Source of the DNA: Streptosporangium sandarakinum
GTDB taxonomy: Bacteria; Actinomycetota; Actinomycetes; Streptosporangiales; Streptosporangiaceae
Length of the DNA: 64,000 nt
NCBI RefSeq assembly: GCF_013409935.1
Contig: NZ_JACCCO010000002.1
Coordinates: 434,001-498,000 of the forward strand
Direction of reading: 5' to 3'
Part shown: positions 42,702 to 49,877 of the stretch, piece after piece
Position numbering within the stretch: the first letter of the stretch is position 1
Layout of the letters: each line of letters opens with the position of its first letter
Translations under genes and position numbers: made by a program
Notes under the pieces: generated by a model
What the model was told of the DNA's origin: nothing
Seen by the model: the letters and a program-made list of their open reading frames with translations, nothing else
The model's database searches: none

Positions 42702-45700
42702 GTGGAGGGCAGGAAGGCCGAAGAAGTGATCGAGGAACCGGCCACCCGAGTGTTCGCACGACCGCCGTCCACCCCGGCCGCGCCCTCCGGCCACCCCGCG
42801 GAGACCGGGACGTCCGGAACGCCGGAACGCTCCCCGGACGACGAGAAGACCCCGGACCACGTGGAGCCCCCGGGCGAGGGGGAACCCTCGGACGGCGGGA
42901 CCGCGTCCGAGAAGCCCTCGGACCTCACGACCGCGTCCGGGGAACCTTCGGATCGCACGGCCGCGTCCGAGAAGCCTTCAGACCGCACGGCCGCGTCCGG
43001 GGAACCTTCGGACGCCGCCGACGACGGAGCCGCCTCGGACCGTACGGACGGCGGCGGAGCGACCTCGGATCGCACGGACGGCGAGAAGGACGAGCCTCCC
43101 CCCTGGCCCGTGTGGCGTGCCCTGCGGAACGAGGACTTCGCCGGGGGCGGGGACGAAACGGGGGACGAGGTCCCCGACGGTGACGGCCCCTCCGGCGACG
43201 GACCCGCCGGAGAGGGGCCCGCCGGAGAGGGGCCCGCGGACGGACCCTCCACTGACGACGAGGCCACCGACAGACCCTCCGGCGACGATGAGACCGCGGA
43301 CGGGCCCTCCACTGATGACGAGGCCACCGACGGACCCTCCGGCGATGACGAGACCGCCCACGGGCCCTCTGACGGGGGCGAGTCCGCCGACGAGGACGAG
43401 ATCGAGATCCTCCTCGAAGACGCGGACGAGGACGCGGAGGGTGGGAAAGCGGACGACGCCCCGCCCCGGACCTCGTCCGGCGACGCCTCACCCGAGGACG
43501 AGAGCGACGACAGCGACAACAGCGACGACAGCGACGCGCCCGGTGAGAAGGCCGGGGAGGACGAGGGGGACGAGGAACTCGTCGTCGTCGCTCTCCCCAT
43601 AGAGGACGACGACGCCACCGTGAGCTGGCGCATCCCGGCCGACCTCCTGAGTGGACAGGCCCGCGGGTCCTCCGTACCGTCCGCCGGATCGTCCACCTCG
43701 CCGGCCGCCGGTTCGGTGCGGACGGCCACGAGGACGGCGGTGCGGACCGCGGACCCGTCCCTGTCAGTGGTCCTCACCGGCGACTCCATGGACTCCCGGG
43801 CCCGGCTGACCGCCACGGTCGCGGCGTTGCGCGCCCAGGACCCGGCGCCCGAGGAGATCATCCTGGTCGTCGACCAGTGCCCGGAGCTGGTCTCCTGGGC
43901 CGAGACCGAACTCGCCGGCGTCACGGTGCTGCCGGGACGCGAGGCGGGCGGCTCGGCCGCGGCGCGCAACCTCGGGCTGGCGAACGCGCACGGCGACGTG
44001 ATCGCGTTCCTGGACGAGGGCTCCCTGCCCGAGCCGGGCTGGTCGGCGTCCCTGCTGGCCGCCTACGCCGACGACGACGTGGTCGCGGTGCGCGGCCGGG
44101 TGACGCCGCGCTGGAGCGCCGGCCGTCCCGACTGGTTCCCCACCGAGCTGTCCTGGGTCCTGGGGGTGCCGTGCACCGGCTCGCCCGACGAGACCGAGGA
44201 GATCGACGACCTGTACGGCGGCGCCCTGTCGTTCCGGCGCCGGACGCTGACCGAGGCGGGCGGCTTCCCCGAGACGCTGGACCGCCGGGCGGGCGACGCC
44301 GCCGCCGAGCCCGCCGGAGGGACCGCGACCGAGCTCCGCTCGCGCCTGCGGGAGCTCGCACCCGAGGCGAAGCTGGTCCACGAGCCCTCGGCCGCGGTGC
44401 GGCTGAACGTCCCGCCGCGCCGGGCCCGCCTCTCCTACTTCCTGGCCCGGTGCTTCGCCGAGGGCCGGTCGCAGGCGGGCGTGCCGCAGCGGGCCAGCGG
44501 GCGGGAGGGGGCGCTGGCCCACCTGGCGCCCGTCAGGGCCGGGCTGCCCAGGGCGATCTTCCGGGCCGTCACCTTCACCGGCCCGGTGGACGTCAAGGGC
44601 TGGAAGGCCCTGCTGGTGATGCTCCTCGGTCTGCTGACGGTCAACGCCGGTTACGTCGCCCGGCGGCTGCGCACCACGCGCACCGAGGGGACCGTCCGGC
44701 AGGTGAACACCCTGACCTGGTTCGTCTCCCGCACGTCGCTGCCGCTGGCCAGCATCCTGTGGGGGTTGTCGCTCCGCGGCGTCCATCTCGACGGGATGAC
44801 CGACCTCGGGCTGATAACGGTCATGCCGGTCACGTTCTGGCTGGCGATCGCGGTCATGGTGATCGGGTTCGTCTGCCTGCTGGGCGACCGGGAGGCGCTG
44901 GAGTTATGGCACGCGGGCTACGTGCTCGTGCTGATCGCCGTACTCCACGCGACCCCCGCCCTGCTCTACCCCTCGCTGCGCTACTCCTGGGCGTGGAAGC
45001 ACGTCTCGGTCATCGACTACCTGATCAGGCACGGCGCGACCGACCCGGACGTCACGCCGCTGTCGGCCTACCACCAGTGGCCCGGGTTCTTCTCCTTCTT
45101 CGCCCTCATGACGAGGGCCGCGGGACTGGAGAACGCCCTCGGCATCGCCGTGTGGGGGCCGGCCGTCTTCAACGTCGCGCTGCTCCTGCCACTGCTGCTG
45201 CTGTGGCGTACGGTGACCCGCAACCGGCAGCTCGTGTGGGGCGCGGTGTGGGTGTACTTCTCCTGCTCCTGGGTCGGGCAGGACTACTTCTCCCCGCAGG
45301 CCACCACCCTCGTCCTCTACCTGATCGTGCTCTCGGTCGTGGTCAGGCGCTTCCGGCGCGGGCCGATCCGAGCGGGTGATGATCCCGAGGCGCTGGGCGC
45401 CGAGCCGCCGCCCGTCTCCGGCACCCGGACCCGTCTGGTCTGGTCCTGCCTGCTGGTCGTCGTCGTCCTGGGGATCGCCTCCTCCCACCAGCTCACCCCG
45501 CTGGTGCTGACGGCCGCGCTCTTCTCCCTGGTCCTGCTGCGCCGCCACCGCAACGTGGGCATCCTGGTGGTCACCGGGCTCGTCGTGGCGGGGTGGGACC
45601 TGCTGGCCGCCCGGCAGCTCCTGGAGGAACGCTTCGGGGACATCGTGGAGTCGCTCGGCGACGCCGGCGGCAACCTCGACGACGGGCTCATCGCCCTCGG

Positions 45701-46490
45701 TGACGCCTCCCCGGGCCAGGTGATCGTCGCCTACGCCGACCGCGCGCTGTCCGCCGGCCTGTGGCTGCTGGCTTTCGCCGGAGCCTACAAACGCCGCCAC
45801 CTGCTCAGGCGGGCGTGGCTGCCGCTGGTCGCGATCGGGCTGAGCCCGCTGCTGTTCCTCGCCGGCGGAAGCTACGGCGGTGAGATCGTCTTCCGGGTCT
45901 ACCTGTTCACGCTGCCGCTGACCGCTTTCCTGGCCGCGGCCCTCTTCCTGCCGGCCCGCCGGGAGTGGGTCCGCCTGACGGTGCTGCCGCTCGTCTTCCT
46001 GCTGATGGTCACCGGCTTCTTCTTCGGCAACTACGGCAAGGAGCAGACGAACTACTTCACCTCCGCCGAGGCCGCGCTCGTCCAGGCGGTCTACGAGGTC
46101 GCGCCGAACGGCTCGCAGATCGTGGCGCCCACGTTCGTCCTCCCGGGGGCCTACGACTACTACGAGCGCTACGACCACACCTGGCTGGACGAACTGCCGC
46201 CGACGCGCACCGCCGTGAAGAACCTGCCCGACTACGTCCCCACCCTGCCGGAGATGATCAAGGATCCGATACCGTCCCTGACCAGCCTGATGTCGAGGCT
46301 TCCACCGGGAGGAAAGGCGTATCTGATCATCAACCGGGCGCAGAAGGCCGCCACCGAGACGGCGGGCATCTTCCCCAAGGGGACGGTGGACCGGATCGAC
46401 AAGGGCGCCGCCGCGTCGGACCGTTTCAAGCTGCTCCTGCGCACCTCCGGGGGCGTCGTCTACGAGCTGGTCCCGGAGAAGAGCAAATGA
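42702..46490 (+). CDS. acidic-tail / GT2-like / polymerase-type membrane fusion protein
   Basis: 1262 residues from GTG 42702. Residues ~15-330 are disordered, very acidic and made of two 10-residue repeat arrays (ASEKPSDRTA and GPSTDDEATD types). Residues ~350-620 resemble GT2 (LSVVLTGDSMDSRARLTATV; LANAHGDVIAFLDEGSLPEPGWSA), but the metal motif is DEG rather than DxD and the catalytic-base region is not clear, so the domain may be inactive. Residues ~630-1110 contain about twelve helices with long loops (YSWAWKHVSVIDYLIRHGATDPD, YHQWPGFFSFFALM, FSCSWVGQDYFSPQ), like Wzy/O-antigen ligase or GT-C enzymes. A soluble ~150-residue tail follows. Probable polymerase or ligase of the locus. Confidence 0.82.
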   Translation: MEGRKAEEVIEEPATRVFARPPSTPAAPSGHPAETGTSGTPERSPDDEKTPDHVEPPGEGEPSDGGTASEKPSDLTTASGEPSDRTAASEKPSDRTAASGEPSDAADDGAASDRTDGGGATSDRTDGEKDEPPPWPVWRALRNEDFAGGGDETGDEVPDGDGPSGDGPAGEGPAGEGPADGPSTDDEATDRPSGDDETADGPSTDDEATDGPSGDDETAHGPSDGGESADEDEIEILLEDADEDAEGGKADDAPPRTSSGDASPEDESDDSDNSDDSDAPGEKAGEDEGDEELVVVALPIEDDDATVSWRIPADLLSGQARGSSVPSAGSSTSPAAGSVRTATRTAVRTADPSLSVVLTGDSMDSRARLTATVAALRAQDPAPEEIILVVDQCPELVSWAETELAGVTVLPGREAGGSAAARNLGLANAHGDVIAFLDEGSLPEPGWSASLLAAYADDDVVAVRGRVTPRWSAGRPDWFPTELSWVLGVPCTGSPDETEEIDDLYGGALSFRRRTLTEAGGFPETLDRRAGDAAAEPAGGTATELRSRLRELAPEAKLVHEPSAAVRLNVPPRRARLSYFLARCFAEGRSQAGVPQRASGREGALAHLAPVRAGLPRAIFRAVTFTGPVDVKGWKALLVMLLGLLTVNAGYVARRLRTTRTEGTVRQVNTLTWFVSRTSLPLASILWGLSLRGVHLDGMTDLGLITVMPVTFWLAIAVMVIGFVCLLGDREALELWHAGYVLVLIAVLHATPALLYPSLRYSWAWKHVSVIDYLIRHGATDPDVTPLSAYHQWPGFFSFFALMTRAAGLENALGIAVWGPAVFNVALLLPLLLLWRTVTRNRQLVWGAVWVYFSCSWVGQDYFSPQATTLVLYLIVLSVVVRRFRRGPIRAGDDPEALGAEPPPVSGTRTRLVWSCLLVVVVLGIASSHQLTPLVLTAALFSLVLLRRHRNVGILVVTGLVVAGWDLLAARQLLEERFGDIVESLGDAGGNLDDGLIALGDASPGQVIVAYADRALSAGLWLLAFAGAYKRRHLLRRAWLPLVAIGLSPLLFLAGGSYGGEIVFRVYLFTLPLTAFLAAALFLPARREWVRLTVLPLVFLLMVTGFFFGNYGKEQTNYFTSAEAALVQAVYEVAPNGSQIVAPTFVLPGAYDYYERYDHTWLDELPPTRTAVKNLPDYVPTLPEMIKDPIPSLTSLMSRLPPGGKAYLIINRAQKAATETAGIFPKGTVDRIDKGAAASDRFKLLLRTSGGVVYELVPEKSK
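42901..43020 (+). repeat. 30-bp coding tandem repeat array 1
   Basis: Four 30-base units (42901, 42931, 42961, 42991) encoding TASEKPSDLT, TASGEPSDRT, AASEKPSDRT, AASGEPSDAA-like decapeptides; odd and even units are more alike, giving a 60-bp higher-order period. Lies in the acidic N-terminus of the polymerase-type protein. Confidence 0.85.
43231..43380 (+). repeat. 30-bp coding tandem repeat array 2
   Basis: About five 30-base units encoding (D/H)GPS(T/G)DDE(A/T)(T/A)-type decapeptides; units 43261-43320 and 43321-43380 are near-identical 60-base pairs. The same period as array 1 though the sequence differs. Preceded by two 15-base GPAGE units. Confidence 0.85.
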
Positions 46491-46912
46491 CCCCCTCGAA
46501 CCGGCCGAGCTGGCCGATGCCCCTGCTCGCCCTCACCGGATGGCTGGCCCTGCTGGTGACGCACGTGGCCGACCCCGGCTTCCTCCGGGTCACGGTGACG
46601 ATCGTCTTCATGCTCACCTGCCCGGGGGCCGCCGTGCTGGCCCTGGCGCGCCCGCTGTTCGGACGCCGTGACCACGCCGGGGACGCCACGGAGAGCACGG
46701 CGCTCGCCCTGGCCCTCAGCGTGGCCATCGGGATGATCGTGAGCGAGGCGTTCTTCATGAGCGGCACGTTCACGACGGACCGGGCGATGATCGCGCTGGC
46801 CTCCATCACCACGGTCGCCGCGCTGGGCGCGCTGCTGACCGGGCGGCTGGCGCGGCGTTCCCGCCGTGACGCCCGCCGCCGCGCCGTGGCGGCCTCCACC
46901 GACCCCTCCTGA
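46487..46912 (+). CDS. small membrane protein closing the polysaccharide locus
   Basis: 141 residues; ATGA overlap with the polymerase gene, so translationally coupled. Four membrane helices (WPMPLLALTGWLALLVTHVA; VTVTIVFMLTCPGAAVLALA; ALALALSVAIGMIVSEAFFM; MIALASITTVAALGALLTG) and a very basic C-terminus. Similar in size and topology to the protein at 33722 at the other end of the locus. Function unknown; the coupling suggests it is a partner of the polymerase. Confidence 0.8.
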   Translation: MTPSNRPSWPMPLLALTGWLALLVTHVADPGFLRVTVTIVFMLTCPGAAVLALARPLFGRRDHAGDATESTALALALSVAIGMIVSEAFFMSGTFTTDRAMIALASITTVAALGALLTGRLARRSRRDARRRAVAASTDPS

Positions 46913-46957
46913 CGTACGGGGCGGCGCGGCACCGAGCGTGAACCCGAAGGCGGGTGT

Positions 46958-47602
46958 GTGGCGATACATCACCGACCACCCGTCCCACGGAAGGCCGGCC
47001 TTGATGCCATGGTGCCCGCGATGACCGCTCCGCCCACCGCCCGGAGCCTCGACTCCGACCTCGTCAGGGAGTCCCTGACGCGACCGGAGGCGTTCTCCGC
47101 GCTGTTCGACCGCTACGCGGCGATGCTCTACCGGTACGTCTCCCGCAGGCTCGGCCCGGAGATCGCCGAGGACCTCGTCGGCGAGACGTTCCTGGTCGCC
47201 TTCGCCCGCCGGAAGAATTACGACCTGGCCTGCGAGGACGCCCGCCCCTGGCTGTTCGGTATCGTCACCAGGCTGGTCTCCCGGCACCGCCGCGCCGAGG
47301 CCGCCCGCTACCGGTCGCTGCTGCGCACCACACCCGAGGACGTCGTGGAGTCGCCCGCCGACCGGGTGGCCGCCGGGGTCACCGCCCAGGCGTCCCGGCC
47401 GGCGCTCGCCCGCGCCCTGGCCGGGATCGCGGCCCGCGACCGCGACGTCCTGCTGCTGGTCGCCTGGAGCGACCTGTCGTACGAGGAGGTGGCCCGCGCC
47501 CTGGACATCCCGGTCGGCACCGTGCGGTCCCGCCTCAACCGGGCCCGGCGCAAGCTCCGCGCGGCGCTCGGCGACACCAACCCGCTGCACGAGGAGGCGT
47601 GA
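46958..47602 (+). CDS. ECF RNA polymerase sigma factor
   Basis: 214 residues from GTG 46958, which has GAAGG seven bases upstream; ATG 47009 and ATG 47021 are shorter alternatives (conserved region starts about SDLVRESLTRPEAFSALFDRY). Sigma-2 (RYAAMLYRYVSRRLGPEIAEDLVGETFLVAF…RPWLFGIVTRL) and sigma-4 (RDRDVLLLVAWSDLSYEEVARALDIPVGTVRSRLNRARRKLR) are complete; no C-terminal extension. Followed two bases later by the LCP gene, whose cytosolic N-terminus could hold the sigma factor. Probably senses envelope state. Confidence 0.93.
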   Translation: MAIHHRPPVPRKAGLDAMVPAMTAPPTARSLDSDLVRESLTRPEAFSALFDRYAAMLYRYVSRRLGPEIAEDLVGETFLVAFARRKNYDLACEDARPWLFGIVTRLVSRHRRAEAARYRSLLRTTPEDVVESPADRVAAGVTAQASRPALARALAGIAARDRDVLLLVAWSDLSYEEVARALDIPVGTVRSRLNRARRKLRAALGDTNPLHEEA

Positions 47603-47604
47603 CC

Positions 47605-48687
47605 ATGGACGACCTGACGACGCTCCGCGACCTCGGCCGCGACCTGGAGCACGAGCCGCCGGCGACGCTGGCGCACCAGCGGCGGCGCCTCCTCGACGCC
47701 GCCTCCGGCCCGCGCCGGACGTTCCGGGCGGTCCGGCCGCTCCGGGTGACGCGCGGCTGGGCGGCGCTCGGCCTGGCCGCCGCGGTCACCGCGGCCGCCG
47801 CCGTCGCCGTCCCCGTGGTGTTCCGGACCTACGGCTTCCAGGCGGCCGTCGGGGACCCGTCCGTCACCGCTCCGCGGGGCGAGCGCCCGCCCGGGGCGGA
47901 GGAGACCCTCGACATCCTGTTCGTCGGCACCGACAGCGAGGCGCTCAACCCCCGCCACCGGGCGGGCACCGGCGCCCGCAGTGACACGATGCTGCTGATC
48001 CACCTGCCCGCCGGGCGGAAGAAGGCCACGGTCGTCTCCTTCCCCCGCGACTCGATCGTCCGGATCCCCTCCTGCGAGACCCCCGGCGGGAAGCCCGTAC
48101 CGGCCCGGACCGACATGATCAACTCCGCCTACGGCAAGGGCGGATTGTCCTGCGCGTGGAAGACGGTGGAGTCTCTGACCGGGATCCGCGTCGACCACGC
48201 GATGGAGACCGACTTCTCCGGGTTCGCGAAGCTGGTGGACGCGCTGGGCGGGGTGGAGGTGACGCTGCCGCGGGCGGTGTACGACCGCAAGGCGAAGGTG
48301 AGGCTCCCCGCCGGCCGGCAGACGCTGAACGGCGCGGCCGCGCTGGGCTATGCGCGGGTCCGCTACGCCCTGGGTGACGGCTCGGACCTCATGCGCGTCG
48401 GACGCCAGCAGCAGCTGATGGGCGCCCTGGTGAAGAAGGCGGAGAAGCTGACCGGCGAGCCCGCGAAGCTGATGAGCTTCCTCGACGAGGCGCGCAGGTG
48501 GGTCAGGACCGACCCCGGGTTCGACGCGGAGACGATGCTCGCCGTCGCCGAGAGTCTACGGAAGGTCGGGCCCGGCGAGGTCGAGTTCGTGACCGTCCCC
48601 GTGCATCCCCACCCCGAGGACCGGAACCGGCTGCAGTGGGATGCCCGCGGCGCCGAGCGGCTGTTCGCCGGGCTTCGGAAGAAGTAA
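47605..48687 (+). CDS. LytR-CpsA-Psr (LCP) family ligase with anti-sigma-like N-terminus
   Basis: 360 residues. ATG 47605 is preferred over GTG 47599 because GAGGAGG ends seven bases before it. Residues 1-45 are cytosolic (MDDLTTLRDLGRDLEHEPP, then ATLAHQRRRLLDAA), the type of N-terminus seen in proteins encoded next to ECF sigma factors (CU044_5270 family). A membrane helix at about 52-75 is followed by an LCP domain (100-300): LDILFVGTDS, RSDTMLLIHL, SFPRDSIVRI, NSAYGKGG and DALGGVEVTLPR. LCP enzymes transfer lipid-linked glycopolymers onto peptidoglycan. Downstream of the polysaccharide locus it is a good candidate for wall attachment of its product. Confidence 0.9.
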   Translation: MDDLTTLRDLGRDLEHEPPATLAHQRRRLLDAASGPRRTFRAVRPLRVTRGWAALGLAAAVTAAAAVAVPVVFRTYGFQAAVGDPSVTAPRGERPPGAEETLDILFVGTDSEALNPRHRAGTGARSDTMLLIHLPAGRKKATVVSFPRDSIVRIPSCETPGGKPVPARTDMINSAYGKGGLSCAWKTVESLTGIRVDHAMETDFSGFAKLVDALGGVEVTLPRAVYDRKAKVRLPAGRQTLNGAAALGYARVRYALGDGSDLMRVGRQQQLMGALVKKAEKLTGEPAKLMSFLDEARRWVRTDPGFDAETMLAVAESLRKVGPGEVEFVTVPVHPHPEDRNRLQWDARGAERLFAGLRKK

Positions 48688-48695
48688 CGCCGGGA

Positions 48696-48719
48696 TGCTC
48701 CCCGGCGCGCCGGGGAGCA
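48696..48719. terminator. 24-bp perfect palindrome, bidirectional terminator
   Basis: TGCTCCCCGGCG followed by its exact reverse complement, between the convergent LCP and phosphotransferase genes (stops at 48687 and 48739). Confidence 0.78.
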
Positions 48720-48738
48720 CGTCCGGGGCGAGCACACG

Positions 48739-49833
48739 TCAGAGGCCCTCGTCCAGTGCCCGGTGCGCCCGGGCGACCAGCAGCGGCACCGCGGCGCCGA
48801 TCTCGTCGAACCCCTCCCCGACCGTCTTGCCCTGGACGAAGCGGGCGTGGATGCCCTCCACGATGACGGCCAGCTTGTAGTTGCCGAACGCCAGGTAGAA
48901 GTCCAGGTCGCCCAGGTCGGCGCCGGACACCCGGGCGTAGTGCTCGGCGAACCCCCGGCTGTCCAGGAAGCCTGGGGTGAGGGTGATGTCACCGGCGACC
49001 GGCAGGGCCGAGCGCTCGTCGTCGCCCGGGTCGTGCCAGTAGGTCAGGGTCAGGCCGAGGTCCGCGATCGGGTCGCCCAGGGTGGACATCTCCCAGTCGA
49101 CGACCGCCCGGATGTCCGGGGCCGCGCCGGGTGCGAGCCGTACCAGCGTGTTGTCCAGGCGGTAGTCGCCGTGCACGAGGGCGGCGCGGGAGGCGGCGGG
49201 CAGACGGTCGCGCAGGCGCGCGGCGAGCCGGTCGTACTCGGGCAGCTCACGGGTCTTCGAGCGCTCCCACTGCTGCCCCCAGCGTTCGAGCTGGCGGACC
49301 ATGTAGCCGTCAGGGCGGCCGAAGTCGGCCAGGCCGACGGCCTCGTAGTCGACGGCGTGGATGGCCGCCAGGATCTCGGCGAGCCGTTCCGACAGCGCCC
49401 TGGCGTCCTCCGGCGACAGCCGGACGTCCTGCCGCCCCCGGACGGCCTGCCCCTCGACGTGTCCCATCAGGTAGAACGGCGCGCCGATGACGTCCTCGTC
49501 GACGCAGAGCGCGACCGGCTCGGGCACCGGCACCGCCGTCCCGGCCAGCGCCGAGATGACACGCCACTCCCGGCGCATGTCGTGCGCGGTGGGCAGGACG
49601 TGGCCGAGCGGGGGACGGCGCAGGACCAGGGCGCGGTCCCCGGTGTCGACCCGGGTGTCGATTCGGGTGTCGATTCGGGTGTCGATTCGGGTGTCGATTC
49701 GGGTGTCGATCCGATAGGTCAGGTTGGACTTCCCGCCCGAGATGAGGGAGACCCCGGTGGGCTCCCCCACGTCGGGGACGTTGCTCGCCATCCAGGCGAC
49801 CAGGCGGGACCAGTTGATGCCGGGCGTGCTCAT
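48739..49833 (-). CDS. APH-fold phosphotransferase (ACAD10/11-like) with internal repeat
   Basis: 364 residues from ATG 49833. N-lobe GGKSNLTYRI (about 35-44) is followed by six R(I/V)DT units and then DTGDRALVLRRPPLGHVLPTAHDM. Catalytic loop LVHGDYRLDNTLV and metal-binding AVVDWEMSTLGDPIADL are intact, as is the closing YYL-type segment FYLAFGNYKLAV. Homologues act on hydroxyacyl-CoA-related or unknown small molecules. The repeat lies in the hairpin between the first two strands of the N-lobe, where length variation is least likely to disturb catalysis. No clear ribosome binding site; monocistronic. Confidence 0.9.
   Translation of the reverse strand: MSTPGINWSRLVAWMASNVPDVGEPTGVSLISGGKSNLTYRIDTRIDTRIDTRIDTRIDTRVDTGDRALVLRRPPLGHVLPTAHDMRREWRVISALAGTAVPVPEPVALCVDEDVIGAPFYLMGHVEGQAVRGRQDVRLSPEDARALSERLAEILAAIHAVDYEAVGLADFGRPDGYMVRQLERWGQQWERSKTRELPEYDRLAARLRDRLPAASRAALVHGDYRLDNTLVRLAPGAAPDIRAVVDWEMSTLGDPIADLGLTLTYWHDPGDDERSALPVAGDITLTPGFLDSRGFAEHYARVSGADLGDLDFYLAFGNYKLAVIVEGIHARFVQGKTVGEGFDEIGAAVPLLVARAHRALDEGL
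49643..49714 (-). repeat. 12-bp coding minisatellite, six units
   Basis: Six contiguous 12-base units (plus-strand form GTGTCGATTCGG) starting at 49643, 49655, 49667, 49679, 49691 and 49703. Units 2-5 are identical; the outer two carry single or few changes. Encodes six R(I/V)DT tetrapeptides in frame in the phosphotransferase gene. Confidence 0.95.
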
Positions 49834-49877
49834 GACCAAACATTAGAACGTCATTCGGCTTTTATCCGCCAGACGGG

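Noticed and set aside
41456-43969. 837-codon minus-strand Ser/Pro-rich frame opposite the GH26 and polymerase genes
   Set aside because: Low-complexity Ser-rich sequence arises from the acidic repeat codons on the plus strand; spans two confident plus-strand genes.
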